Source: Powellomyces hirtus
Taxonomy: Eukaryota; Chytridiomycota; Chytridiomycetes; Spizellomycetales; Powellomycetaceae
DNA: 64,000 bases
Assembly (NCBI GenBank): GCA_025526995.1
Contig: JAHLKG010000002.1
Coordinates: 1,116,001 to 1,180,000 of the forward strand
Direction of reading: 5' to 3'
This document shows positions 1 through 12,040 of the stretch, piece after piece; the stretch's first letter is position 1; every line of letters begins with the position of its first letter. The notes beneath the pieces are model-generated. The model was not told the DNA's origin and searched no databases. It was given only the letters and a program-made list of their open reading frames with translations. The position numbers and the translations under genes were made by a program.

Positions 1-96
1 CATCTCTAGCGGCAATCTTTGTAGCATGAGTTATGATTATTTTTTTATAAATATGTCACCTATTGTACAGACAGCTTCATCCGAGCATCTGTGAGT

Positions 97-1753
97 CTAT
101 TTCCTGAACCCCGTGCGCTTTGAATTGCACACATATCGCTCCCTCAACACCCCAGAGGTCATCCCTCGTCCAACAACCCCTGGCGGGATCCTGTCCTTCA
201 ACCAACATTTCCGCCCATCGAAAACGTACGATATGCAGGCTTTCTTCTCCAAACAGATATCTTTGCAGTCCTCTGGCGTATCGAGCATCGCGCTCATAAA
301 GTCTGCGCCCTTCCGGTCAAAGTTTGGCTGCCATTCCGTTTCGCCGTGCCAAGACCAGTAGATGTCGCTGAAGGTTACCGCTCCTTTCCCTATGCGGGTT
401 ATAATGCCCTTCTCGGTGTTGTATAACTCCTGTATCTGCTTCACCAGCAGGTGGTGAAAGGTCAATGGTCTGTCGCAGGGGTCGTGGGGAAACCAGAATT
501 GCTTGTTTGGGGGCGTCGAGAAGAAGCCCGAGGGAGAGTGCAGCAAGATTCCTTGGTCTCGCAGGCACAGGGCGGTTCGAACGTCACCGGCCCAGCACGT
601 CTTGTACTTTTCAATGCATGCGTCGATGCCCGTCATCATTTCTCGGACCGCGCCGCGGGAGACCACGATTCCACTGCCTCCGTGGGCAAAGTAAGGGCCG
701 GCACCCCATTGCCTGACACCATCGCATCCCACAAACTGCGTCTTGGCGCCAAAGTAATGTTTGCCATCCGGGTCGTACATGGCCAGTCGATCGGCCAGGT
801 TGTCCAGGAAGACATAGGTATCATCATCGATCATGACGAACCATTCTGCGTCAGGAAATCGATTCCAGAGTTCTCGGAATCCAGGCAGATTTTTGTGTCC
901 GTCTGATTTCCATCCTTGTGAAGTTTCATCCACCTGCACGGCCTCGGCCGATGTTTGCTTCTGTTTCCGGACGTTTGTTGAATCTGAGCCACAATGAGAA
1001 GCATTTAACTATTTTGCACAGAGTTGTCGTTGAAGACATGCGGCTTTTTGTGACCCTACCTTGATTTCTCGATCGAGGATTTCGCGGACCGTACAATGTG
1101 TTTATAACATCGATCATGACCCGGTCGCCGACTTGCGCCTCGCCATCGCCAATCATGATCAGATTGCGGACGGGCTGCAAATAGGACATGAGCTGAATTA
1201 GGGAACGCTCGAGCACAACGTCCACGCCAGACTTGAGAGCAATGGCGAATTTATCGAATCTTGGATTGTACACTCCATTCGAATTTGGAAGGGCAGGGTT
1301 TTCTGCCTTGTCAATGTCGTTGATGTCATCGGTCTCTTCGTCGGGTACGGGATCGTTGTCGGTCTCGGAAAGGGATGGTGGTGCCTGGTGATTGTCATCA
1401 GCATTTGGACCTGGCGCAATGACAATCTTGGTGGCGTCTTTTGGGTCAGGGGGGATGTCGCCGATGGGCGCAGGTCGTTGTTGTTGCGAATCGGCGTGTA
1501 CCGCGCGCGCGCCTCCAAACCACGAGGCTCGCTCATCAAATTCCGCTTGGCGGTAAACTGCCGCTGTGCCGCGCTCGTCCGTCTGCGCGCTTGGATTGGT
1601 TGATCTCGCCGAATACACAATCAGGAACAGCAAGGCACCCAACGCCAAGAGGCGAAACCGAGGGTTGGATTCAAAGTAGGCTATAGTCGATTCAGTAAAG
1701 CTCGGAGACGATCTCGATCGCCTGTGGTCTAATTTGAGGCTCATCATGCCCAT
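97..1753 (-). CDS. GT31/Fringe-like glycosyltransferase with C-terminal PAN domain
   Basis: Two exons: 1753-1060, then 983-97; the intron starts GTAGGG and ends CAG. The product is about 526 aa. An in-frame ATG at 1810 would add 19 residues; I prefer 1753 because it begins the basic stretch before the anchor. Seen: a basic N-terminus, one hydrophobic segment (around residues 33-47, LLALGALLFLIVYSA) giving a type II Golgi topology, an acidic Pro/Asp-rich stem, then the catalytic part with the metal-binding DDD in WFVMIDDDTYVFLDN and the downstream GGSGIVVSRGAV typical of Fringe-type enzymes. The last ~60 residues carry spaced cysteines (PEDCKDICLEKKACISYVF) of a PAN/Apple module, a pairing known in fungal GT31 proteins. 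Expected role: Golgi transfer of a hexose to a glycoprotein or glycolipid. Donor and acceptor cannot be read from sequence. A TATA-like TATATATAA lies at 1871-1879 on this strand. Confidence 0.85.
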
Positions 1754-1870
1754 CACCGAGAGCAAAGGCAAGTGAGAATCAGAGCAAGAAACAGAGTATT
1801 GCGAGAACAAAGCGAGGGAGTCTGAGAGGTTTACTGATGCGAGCGGGGATCGCAGCTCCAGTCGACACTC

Positions 1871-1879
1871 TTATATATA
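1871..1879 (-). promoter_or_regulatory. TATA box of the GT31 gene
   Basis: TATATATAA read on the minus strand, 60-120 bp upstream of the two candidate start codons. This is a plausible core promoter by position and sequence only. Confidence 0.45.
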
Positions 1880-2825
1880 GACCAACACAAGATCAGAGGG
1901 CGGGAAGCATGAGAAAACAAGCGTGCGGCCGTAGAAGATTTAGAAGCAGCAGCGCGCGCGCGCCTCTACGCGAACAGGTCGCGTAGAATTCCCGCGTAGA
2001 AGCAAGTTGCCCTTTTTGCTTACGTTGGATAACGTGGAAAACAAAGCTTGCTGCGCAAATGCCGTCACAAAAAGCTGCTTCTTTTATTATTAGCGATATC
2101 CACAAAGGTCTCTGCCACGGATCATGCTTCCCACCCGCCCTCCCCTCAGTCGTCCCATCAGTCGCTCATCTCCCCTCGGATGGAAAGAGTATAATTTACA
2201 TGGGAGGCGATTCCGATTAATGGACAAACAGCAACCACTGGAGCCACATCCAACGATTAATTGGACAACAGGCCGCGAAGCACAACTTGCATATCGCAAT
2301 AATGAGATTGATCCCCTCTGCCCCCACCTATATCCAGGCCCCTCCCCTTTATTTGGGATAAGCGTAACTGATCACGTGAATAATATGAGAGACCACGTGA
2401 CAAGCGCGAGAGAACCTAGATCCAGGGTTGTGTCACGGGTGTTTGAATTTGGTCAAAACAACGCATACATCTTTACATCGTCCCGTCCGTCTGTCAGACT
2501 CTCCACATTCTGACGCTTGCGTGCCATTCCCTCCAACCCGAAAGCACACAGGTAGGTAATTAGGGAGGAACGGACACCTTGGTCTCAATCTCTAAAGTCC
2601 TCCCCTCGACGCGGGTCTCGAGCTTGCTGTCTGTCGGCGTTCGTCAGTTGGGAGTGGGGAGGCCTTTCTTTTGGCGCTATGATTCATGCATGCGTTCCCT
2701 TTCAAAGAAACAATCGACAGTGACAATCTGACGCGCAACACAACTAAATTTCTACTTTCTTCCTTCCTCCCCCCCTGCTCCTCAATGATGATCATCAGCA
2801 GCAGCGGCCATAATATAGACCAGCA
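1880..2825. other. Divergent intergenic region, GT31 / SURF4
   Basis: Non-coding by inspection: the ORFs here are short, low-complexity and antisense to each other. It holds two CACGTG boxes (2373-2378 and 2394-2399) and long C/T-rich stretches just before the SURF4 start codon. Confidence 0.5.
2372..2399. promoter_or_regulatory. Paired E-box/CACGTG elements
   Basis: A perfect TCACGTGA palindrome at 2372-2379 is followed by CCACGTGA at 2393-2400. The two CACGTG cores are 21 bp apart (two helical turns), about 450 bp upstream of SURF4. CACGTG is the core bound by bHLH factors such as Cbf1, USF and TFEB. Function here is inferred. Confidence 0.4.
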
Positions 2826-4230
2826 ATGGACGCGATCAAGGTCTACACCGACAAGTTTGAGCGGGTGATTGAGACAGTAGGCACACCGCTCAAGCCGTAC
2901 ATTCCGGGAATTGCGCGTTTCTTGCTGGTAGTCACTTTTCTGGAAGACTCTCTGCGGATAAGGTATAGAATGGCACAACTGAAATGGAGAGATGCAGAAG
3001 GGGCCCGTATCTTGCCCTTTAGAAGGGGAGGGAGAGAAATGTGGAGGAGGGAGGAGACCGCGTCTCGGAAGGAATCACCTGCGGGAGCTCCAAAGCATAT
3101 CGGTTGCGCAAGTCGGAAGCATAAGCAGTAGATACAGTGGACTAAGTACATGCTTTTTTCCCTTCCGACAAACAGCACCCAATGGTCGGATCAATTGCAC
3201 TACCTGCAGAAATTCCGCGGTATGTCTACCAGTTGGTCGATTCGCGACCCCCACACGGGGGCATAGGCTGTGGACTGACAGACATTTTCAAATTGTCTAG
3301 GCTTCCCATGGTTGACTGCTGAAGTGTTTCTGGCCTTGAACGTGCTGGTCATGACGGTTGGCTCCATTGCAGCGATCATCAAAAAGCACACCGAGTACGC
3401 GGTGGCCGGTCTGGCCTGCGTGATCGTGTCCCAGTCTCTGGGCTACGGTCTTTTGTTCGACTCTGCCTTCTTTTTCCGCAACCTGTCTGTCGCCGGTGGA
3501 CTGCTGATGCTGCTCGCCGACGCGATGGCGTCCAAACGCAAAACCATCTTTGCCGGCCTGCCCTCGCTCAACGAAACCGACAAGGCCACCTACCTGCAGC
3601 TGTTTGGTCGCATCCTCCTCGTCTTCCTCTTCCTCAGCTTCATCTTTGCGGGAGAGTTCTCGGCCCTCCGTGTTGCTGTCTCGCTCGTCGCGCTCGTGGG
3701 CTGTGTCATGGTTGTCGTGGGATTCAAGGCCAAGTGGTCCGCATGGATGCTCGTCACCTTCTTGTCAATCAGCAACGTTGTCTTGAACAACTGGTGGAAC
3801 CTGCATCACAGCCATCCTCAACGGTAAGCACATTGTGTGTGTCGCGCTCCCATCTTTCATATATATATATATCCGTCGCCCTTAAACCATCGCGTTGCGC
3901 ACTCTTTTTTGCTCACATCCCCCCCATTTGCAATTCTCCCGTTTGTGACTCGCCATATAGTGATTTCCTCAAATACGACTTTTTCCAAACCCTGTCCATC
4001 ATGGGTGGATTCCTGCTGTTGACCAACCTCGGTCCTGGTACGTTTTTTTTTTTTTTTTTTTTTTTTCGTTTGTTTCTTTGCTCCCATGTGCTTTTTGTGC
4101 TAAATCTGCAGAAATTGCCTATTTTTGTCCCTTTGATTTAAACTCACTCTTTATTCTGCCTCTCGCTGCCCCTCTTTTTTCCTTTTTCGCAGGTGGCCTG
4201 TCCATGGACGAGAAAAAGAAGGCATATTAA
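2826..4230 (+). CDS. SURF4: SURF4/Erv29 ER cargo receptor
   Basis: Five exons (2826-2962, 3176-3219, 3301-3823, 3961-4037, 4193-4230) sum to 819 nt, 272 aa including an intact frame across all four introns. The protein follows the SURF4 family end to end: N-terminal GIARFLLVVTFLEDSLRI, central GGLLMLLADAMASKRKTIFAGLP, then DFLKYDFFQTLSIMGGFLLL and the terminal LSMDEKKKAY. The family cycles between ER and Golgi in COPI/COPII vesicles and loads soluble secretory cargo; the lysine-rich tail fits COPI retrieval. Several membrane segments are evident. Intron 4 opens with a run of more than 20 T. It converges with the arrestin-SH3 gene downstream. Confidence 0.95.
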
Positions 4231-5032
4231 ACGAAACCCCGCTTGTGCAAAATCCGTTCCGAGTGCGGTGGGCGGAGTAAAACAAAGCGTGCACTGGGCA
4301 TCTTTTCTCTCTCCCTCTCTCCCTCTCTCTCTCTACGTATAAAAAAAAAGGCCCTCCCCGCCCCGCGCACCCCTCACCCTGGTATTCTAGCCTCTTTTGT
4401 AGTTTTTTTGTTTATGTGTGTCGTCTTCTTTTTTTTTTTTTCTTGCATTTTTTTTTTTTTTCGTGGTAACGAATAATTTCATAGACGGATTTTCAGGAAG
4501 TGGGTTTTTTTTGTTTTTGTTTTTTTGGTGTCCCAGGATCTTATCATCATCATCATCAGCATCATCATTCACACCTTTTTTCCGCGGCTCGTGAGGCTGG
4601 AAAACAAGAACAAGCCGTACAACAAACACAAGGGGGGGAAAGTCGGACTTCTTTTGTGTTGCGAGGCAAACAAGGATCTCGCCTGACATGATGGACATGG
4701 ACATGACATGATGGACAACGTGGAGCTTGGATGTTGATGTTGATGTAGTTTACGTGGTAGTAGATGAAAGAAGGGGGGGGGGAGGGGTAAAATGGTAGTA
4801 GTAGTAAGAAAAAAAAAAGAAAAAAAAGTAGGGTTGACAAAAACCAACAAAAATGCCGACCGAGCACCGGAATAGAAAAGAAAAGAAAAAAGGAAAAAAA
4901 AAGAACAAACTCTATTTACATTCTCCAACGGGGTAGGGGGGGGGGGGGGGTAGGGTACAAAAAAAAGGGGAACAACAACAACAGCCAACGAACGCCAGCC
5001 ATCGGTACGGGGCAGCTCGCGCATTCCATTCC
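4231..5032. other. Convergent intergenic region rich in homopolymers
   Basis: Lies between the 3' ends of SURF4 and the arrestin-SH3 gene. It contains CT-dinucleotide repeats (about 4305-4335), several T runs of 8-13 (4400-4530), TCA trinucleotide repeats (4540-4570), A runs (4800-4910) and a run of more than 10 G near 4940. No gene seen. Confidence 0.6.
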
Positions 5033-8000
5033 CTAAATGACCGCGACGCCCGAGCGCTGGGCCAGGTATTCGCGTCGTCGCAGGTACTCTTGCGGGTCCA
5101 CGAGTCCCTCCACGAGCTCCTCGTCCAGGCGCTTGAGGAGCAGTTGGACGCTATGAGGTGACAGTTTTTCCATGGTGGGTTTGAAGGGGGTCGTGGTGGT
5201 GGTGGGGGCCGGCGGCGGTGCCGGGCCAAAGCCGCCGGCCGAGGGGGTGCGGGACGGGCCGCCCTGGCCGTCGGTCGGGATCGGGGATTTGGTGTCGCGC
5301 AAAGGCTGGTACGCGGGCTGCTGCTGCTGCGTGTAGTCGTATTGGGGCGCGGGTCGGAGCTGATCGGTGGGTTGCTGCTGCGGGACTACGGATGTGGAGG
5401 GAAAGTAGCCCCGTTCTCCTGAAATGAGATTCGTCCCAAGACTCCATCCCGACGCTAGACTTTCCCTGCAAAAAAGCGGGAAAAAAACAAGTAACACCCC
5501 GGGGTAAGTCTACCAAAGATACGATATGCGATCGTAGACAGAGAAAATGTTGACGGGAAACAGAAAAACACTTACTCTACGGATACCAAGTCGCCCAATC
5601 TCAACTCCATCTCGCCGCGGTCCTGTGGGCGGAATTCCTGGATCGCTCGGTATGCACGCAAATGAATCGGCGGGACAACTTGTACAGAATGCCGCGACGG
5701 TCTCCGGTTGTTTGCAGCGGGGGTGAATCCAGCTGCAGTCTGAGGCTCGGCCGCGTTGGAGGCAGAGACGGGTCCTTGATCAAAAAAGCCTGCAGCTCCG
5801 CCGTAACCGTTGGAGGGCACGTACATGGTGTGACGGTGTGATGGCGCCGGCGCCGGCGGGAAGAATTGCGCACTGGGATCCCAGAATGGCTGAGCAGGGG
5901 GTTGCCCGTACAGGAGGCCGTTGGGTGCTTCGGACACGGCGGGATTTGACGGGAGTGTCGGGTCGATGGTGGACTGGTATATGGGAGGAGACTGCGGTGA
6001 TGGGAGTTGAGATGACATAGGAGAAGCGTCGTAAGCGGGCGTCATTGGCTCGCCCGCCGATGTCGATTGCCAGCTGGGTTGTGAATTCGAGTGTTGCGAC
6101 GAGTGGGGTTCACTCGCAGAGTGCGGAGAGGCTGGTGCGTAGTCGGGGCTGTTGTACTCGAATCTTGGCGTGGGCAAACCGATGGTCGCATCGTAGCCGT
6201 AGGCAAGTTGCGTGGGAATAAAGGCCCGAGATGGCGGACGCGACGACTCACCACCTGACCCGGCAGCAGACCCGCCGCGAACCGAATCATGACTTGACGG
6301 TGCAGGCACAAGTACTTGAGATGCTTCACCGGGTTCACTTTGGGACCCTGGTAACAAGCCAGAAAATCCAGAGTCAACGCCCTTCCGCCGATTTGACGCT
6401 TCTTGATGGGCTGACGCACGAGCTGCAACTTGTTCAGGTGCCGCTGTTGGCAATCGAGAAGCCTTGCGCTGACAGGTCAGGAATTGTCCGTCTGATTGAG
6501 CTGGCGCAACGAGGCCAGCAGCCGCGGCTTCAGATCGGCTCCAAGCTTGTTCTCCCAAAGCATTCAAGGGGAAGAAACCTTGAGCGGATGTTCTAAGGTT
6601 TTGTCCTGTTGCCCACCCATCATCGAACGATTGCCAAATCACCACAATATCTCCAACAGCCAGTTGGACTTCATCCGGCTCCGATGGGAAAAAGTCGTGT
6701 TCAGAGCGATATTGTTTGCCTGCGCTGTGCGTGGATGCCTGTGAGACGCGCCTTTCCGGAGCTTGCTCAACGGTTGGCAGCGGGAGGACATCCGTTCGTA
6801 GACTGCTGGTGCCCGATGCCCGCTGACTCGCTGGGTTTCTTGGGGTGTCCGGGGATGGGTTGTCCGTTGACGACACATTTTCGGGCAAGGTTGCAGCAGC
6901 GGTCGAGGCCACAAATTTGACAGGAACAACCACAAGTTCCTTTGTAACCGAGTCCGCCAGCGGAGTGGAAAAATACTCGACTGTGAAGACTACCTCGTGA
7001 GTGATTTTGACGCTATCAAACTCCCCATCTGGTTGTATCGGGACGTTGAACTGTGGCCCGAAACTCAAAGGCGTATCGGCGGCGTCCATGGACATGATTT
7101 TGCGTATGGGTGTATGCAGAGCGCGCTCAAGCCGTGTTATCGCACCACCTCGTCCCTCGCGCAACGTAATCCGTTCTTTCCACTGACACTCGACCGAATC
7201 TATCAATACGCAGTTGCCGACGATATTGTTCCGATAGACATGAAAGATGACTTGCGTTGCGGGAGCGTCAATGTCGCACATGTCAGCCCCTTCAGCCCGG
7301 AACATTATGAGGTCTGGTTGCGTGACGTTGTTAAATAGTAATCCAAGCAACCGTAAATCTTCCAAATGACTGGCGACACACTTACCATTGGCAATGGCTC
7401 CAGTCGCTGTTTTATTTCTGCCTCGGTTGTTTATTTTCGGGCTTTCTGGCGGGCATTTTTGAATCACGAGATCCTGTCGGGATATGATGTGGTCGAGGTC
7501 GTTCCGTCGCATTTTGACAAAGACCGAATGCCAGACATCCAGTCGGTTGGAGTGGATCGATGAGAAGGTGTTCAAAGACGGCGGAATCCCAGTAGAAAGT
7601 GGGATGGTAAATGGAAAGTCGTGTGTTCCGGTTTCTACAAGTACCGGCTCCTTCCAGATGTAAGTAGCACTTCTCGCAATCGGTCTGCTGTGCAATCCAG
7701 CTGCTGATGGCGCCTCTGGGTCGTTGACTGGAATGCCCGTTCGTCCTTGGCCGGTGAAGAGCATGACAGCTAGACGCGGGCTGACGTAGGGTTTGCTATT
7801 GTTTGATATCCGCAAAACGCCGCTGAGGGATGCAGCTGTCTGGTTGATCCGCAGGACTGGGAGGGCACGGTTGCCGGGGTTGGGCGACGATGGTGATGAA
7901 GGGTAGGATGCGGCGTTGGTTCGATACTCGTCAAAATACAATTGAACGGTCACGCCCTCTTCAGCTTCCACGTGCAGAACAGGTTTTGCGAGCGACAGGT

Positions 8001-8415
8001 CTTTGCCGGGGATGCGATTCTTGGGTGGAGAACCGGTGGCCTTGTTTGATGGGTTTTGTCGTTGGGAGATCATGTCGGCAGGTGCGGATTTAGCAGGCGC
8101 CAGCGGTGGCATAGCCGAGTCTCGTCTCACTGAGGCCGGTGGCCGTTGCGAGTCGCGGTTGACCTGGAACGAGGAGCGGCGAGGTCCGTCGGCAGGTTGG
8201 GCTATTTGCGGAGGTCTAGCTGAATGTCGCGGACCCGCTCCCGGGGCCACGCCAAAGGTGGGCCGGTGATCGACTTTGCCTTCCTTTCCCGAGTGGGCGG
8301 ATGGCGACGCAGTTTGGGTATGAGATTTGGTGGAGGAGCCGCTGAACAGCGACTTGAAGAGAGAGCGCTTCTTCTCCTTGGTGTGAGTCTCGTCCTTGTC
8401 TGCCTTGCCGCCCAT
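5033..8415 (-). CDS. Arrestin-like protein with two SH3 domains
   Basis: Three exons as read: 8415-7386, 7313-5576 and 5465-5033, 3201 nt, 1066 aa. The first intron (GTAAGT ... CAACCAG, 72 nt) is an in-frame pass-through and would be missed by simple ORF calling. Domain order: a basic Ser/Lys-rich N-terminus; an arrestin-N-like beta region from about residue 140 (LHVEAEEGVTVQLYFDEYRT, then WKEPVLVETGTHDFPFTIPL) running into an arrestin-C-like region; SH3-1 around residue 560 (DEVQLAVGDIVVIWQSFDDG ... GFFPLNAL); a long Pro/Ser/Gln-rich linker; SH3-2 split by the last intron (RAYRAIQEFRPQDRGEMEL ... GERGYFPSTSV); then a short charged tail. Inference: a cortical or endocytic scaffold linking arrestin-type cargo recognition to proline-rich partners. 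I know no standard gene name for this architecture. Confidence 0.8.
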
Positions 8416-8689
8416 TCCCTATCCCTAGCGTGTGGCGATGCGCAGGTTGCAGGTTGGCGGACAGAGACGGTGGGTGACAGTGGCGTGGGGTTCAGGAGCA
8501 GCAACACTTGGAGGGTAAAGAGCAGCCGCAGTTGAAGCCGCCGACGGGGAATGTAGAACTGTGGTGGTGAGTAGGTGGGTGAGTAGAGTATCGATAGTAA
8601 CAATATGGCTTGTTGTTGTTGTTGGGAATTGTTGAGTCGGGTAGTGGGAGTTTTGATAGCCGAGCGGGAGGTGGTGGTGGTGAGACAAA

Positions 8690-9330
8690 GGGAAGGAAGG
8701 AAGGCAGGAAGAAAGCCAGTCAGTCCGATACCAGCGTGTCGGTCAAGAATGCTTGTGAAGTGAGAAGAGGACTTGCGCTGTGACTCGTCAAACAACAAGC
8801 AACTCAGCCTACGCGCGACTGACTGACTTACTGACTGACTGACTTGGTGCTGAGTGATAAAGTGAGGGAAGAGACTTAGCGACCGAGTGAGTGAGTGACT
8901 GATTGATTGATTGAGTGAGGGCGTGAGGGAGGGAGTGAATGGAAGGAGAGAGAGGGAGGATGCTAGATGTATCCTGCTTGAGAGAGAAAAAGCGGGCGAG
9001 ACATCATGCAGAGAACAAACAGAGAAGAAAGAGGCGATTGACTGAGTGAGTGATGAAGTGAGTGAGTGAGTGACTGAGTGAGGGCGTGAATGAAGTGAGG
9101 GAGGGAATGGACATTGGCAGGATCCTGTATCCATCATCATCATCATCATACTACATCCATCATCCATCCATGAGTGATCAAGGGAGGGAGGGAGTCACTG
9201 ACTGGATCAACCGAGTGACCGAGTGACTTGAGGGAGTGACTTGAGGGAGTGACTTGCGTGAGTGAGTGAGGGAGTGGATTGATTGATTGATAAAGTGTGG
9301 GAGTGAAAGAGTGCTGAGTGAGTCTAGATA
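8690..9330. repeat. Imperfect GAGT/GACT tetranucleotide repeat tract
   Basis: Long stretches are built from GAGT, GACT, GATT and GAGG 4-mers (for example 8815-8850, 8885-8940, 9040-9115, 9185-9300) with an ATC/CAT run near 9133-9150. On the minus strand this translates as Ser/Thr/Leu/His-rich open frames, which explains the long non-genic ORFs here. The tract fills most of the 1.1 kb between the arrestin-SH3 and LYS4 start codons, so it is also the shared promoter region. Confidence 0.75.
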
Positions 9331-9499
9331 CAGGGACGCTGGATGTAGCCTACTGAGGAGATGCTGACTAACACGCGTGTAAGAAGCGTTGATGGAAAAT
9401 GAAGGGAGTGGTGATGATTGGCTTCTCGCGTAGGGAAATCTGTAACTTTGCATATCTGTCACTCATTGCTCACACGGAGGAAGAGGATATCTGGCCACA

Positions 9500-11871
9500 A
9501 TGGTTCCCACATATTCCCGACTCTCTCTGAGAATGCCTGCGCAACTGTGCAGTCGTCGCTTCTTGGCCTCTCTGTCACCGTCACACCCGCAACCTCAGAA
9601 TATCATTGAAAAGATTGTGCAAAAGTATGCTGTGAACCTGCCACCTTCGCACATTGTCAGCCAAGGCGACTTTGTCAGCATTCAGCCAGAACATGTCATG
9701 ACCCACGACAATACAGCGGTGGTGATGAACAAGTGAGTGTGGTTAGGCTTGAGCGTGTATGTCCTTTCGGTCGCGAGCCTTTTCTCACATGCCCGGACAG
9801 ATTCCATAGCATCGCCGCCGCAAAGTTCCAGAATCCGCAGCAAGCAGTGTTCACTCTGGATCATGATGTTCAGAACAGATCCGAGAAGGTGCGCCATCAG
9901 GCGCGTGACGCATCATCATCCTCCCACAGCCCCATTCATGTGCAGTCTCCCAACAGAATCTCCAAAAATACAAGTCCATTGCCGAGTTTGCGAAAGAACA
10001 TGGTGTTGACTTCTATCCGGCGGGTCGGGGCATCGGTCATCAGATCCTGATTGAAGAAGGATACGCCTTCCCGAACGTCATGACCGTAGCATCTGACTCG
10101 CATTCGAACATGTACGGAGGAATCGGAGCACTGGGCACACCCATTGTCCGCACGGATGCGGCAGCTATCTGGGCCACGGGGCGCACATGGTGGCAGGTCC
10201 CGCCTGTAGTCAAAGTTGAGTTTCTCAACAAACTGCCCGAGGGTGTCACTGGCAAAGACATCATCATCACTCTTTGCGGCCTTTTCAACAAGGACGAAGT
10301 GTTGAACACCGCTATAGAGTTCATTGGCGAGGAGGGCATGGCTGCATTGAGTGTGGACGATAGGCTCACAATCGCAAACATGACGACAGAATGGGGGGCT
10401 CTTGCTGGAGTGTTCCCTGTCGACGCAGTGACAATCAAGTGGTTGAAGGAACGCGCAGACCGTCTGTCCCGCTTGCGTGCCACAGGACATCCGCGAATCA
10501 ACATGGACCGGATTCAGCGCATCATTGACAATCCATTGCGCGCGGATCCAGGGGCGCGATACGCCAAGCATCTGACGTTGGATTTGGCTACCGTCACTCC
10601 ATACATCGCCGGCCCGAACTCTGTCAAAGTGGCCACCCCGCTATCAGAATTGGAAAAGAAGAAAGTGCCAATAAACAAAGCTTACCTGCTGTCTTGCACC
10701 AACTCGCGTGCCGCTGATTTAAGAGCTGCTGCCAAGGTATTCAAAGGCCGAAAGGTTGCTGACAATGTGGAGCTGTATGTGGCGGCAGCATCCAGCGAGG
10801 TGCAGAAGGATGCAGAGGCAAGCGGAGACTGGGCGGAACTTTTGCGTGCTGGAGCAAAGGCTCTCCCTGCGGGATGTGGACCGTGCATTGGTCTTGGCGT
10901 TGGGCTATTGAAGGACGGTGAAGTGGGCATATCGGCAACGAACCGGAATTACAAGGGTCGGATGGGATCTCCCAATGCACAGGCGTATCTGTCCTCCCCA
11001 GGTGTGTATCTGAGACTTTGCAATTCTCATTTTGTGGCTGACTCCTAACCGTGTGACCAATTGCAAATCAAACAGCCGTAGTCGCCGCTTCTGCAGTCTC
11101 TGGTTACATATGCGGGCCGGGATCTCTTCCCTCTGTGAACCCTATCTCCAAAGTTATGTCCGCATTCAGCCATACCCAGACCCCGATAATCGGAGTCCGA
11201 GAGACGGCAAAGATTTCCAGAGCTTCTGGAGCCACCGGTGAAACGCTTCCTGGCTTCGACGGCAGTCTGCACGGAGAACTTCTGTTTTGCGACATGGACA
11301 ATTTGAACACGGACGGAATCTACCCGGGAAAATACACTTACGTGGATGATGTGACGCCCGAGAAGATGGCAAAGATTGCCATGGAGAACTACGATCCTAC
11401 TTTCTCCAGCATTATCCGCAAGGTATTCTTTTCTGCTGTATGTTTGCCATGTCTTGTTCGGCAACTCACGTTCGGCGTTTATAGAATGATGTGCTGGTGG
11501 GTGGATTCAACTTTGGAACGGGCTCCTCTCGAGAACAAGCCGCGACCGCACTCCTCTACGCTGGTTTCAGAGCCGTGTTGGCAGGATCCTTCTCGGAGAC
11601 ATTCAAGCGCAATGCAATCAACAACGGCCTGATTGTCCTGGAAGCCCCCCAGCTGGTCACGGATCTGCGCAAGGCGTTCAAAGACGCTGAGCCTCAGTTG
11701 ACGAGACGTACTGGTTGGGTAGGCTCAATCGATCTGGTCAAGGGGCATGTTGTCATTGAGGAGGGTACCCCGCGTAAGGAATTCGATATCCCGGCTGTGG
11801 GGCGTGCTGCTCAGGAATTAATTGTTGAAGGAGGACTGGAAAACTGGGTCAAGAACAGAATTGCCATGTAG
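9500..11871 (+). CDS. LYS4: Mitochondrial homoaconitase
   Basis: Five exons (9500-9732, 9801-9888, 9957-11001, 11076-11422, 11485-11871) sum to 2100 nt, 699 aa. It catalyses homocitrate to homoisocitrate interconversion via homoaconitate in the alpha-aminoadipate lysine pathway. Seen: an Arg/Ser-rich mitochondrial leader ([14 protein letters not shown]), active-site [17 protein letters not shown], the 4Fe-4S cysteines in LLSCTNSR and GCGPCIGLG, and the swivel-domain [16 protein letters not shown]. Length matches Lys4/LysF. The [10 protein letters not shown] region is the homoaconitase rather than aconitase version. Fungi use this route for lysine, so the gene also marks the lineage. All introns are short and phase-consistent. 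Confidence 0.96.
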
Positions 11872-12040
11872 TGTAGATGTAATTACGTAGGTTTCGCGCA
11901 TTCACCTATCTGTCTATAGTAGGATAGTAGGAATCATAAAAAATGACATCTGCTCCGGATTCTCGACGCCCTCTATGTCGAGGGTACAACGAGCCCCTCC
12001 CGCAATATATAACGCACGAGGTGTAAGTATCCACAAAATC

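Noticed and set aside
451..906. A 151-codon plus-strand frame inside the GT31 gene
   Set aside because: Antisense to well-conserved catalytic sequence; no features of its own.
2124..2513. A 129-codon plus-strand frame upstream of SURF4
   Set aside because: Pro/Arg/Ser-rich with no domain and lying over promoter elements.
8202..9167. A 321-codon minus-strand frame over the GAGT/GACT tract
   Set aside because: It is made of repeated Ser-Leu-Thr-His runs from the tetranucleotide repeat, overlaps the start of the arrestin-SH3 gene and has no domain.
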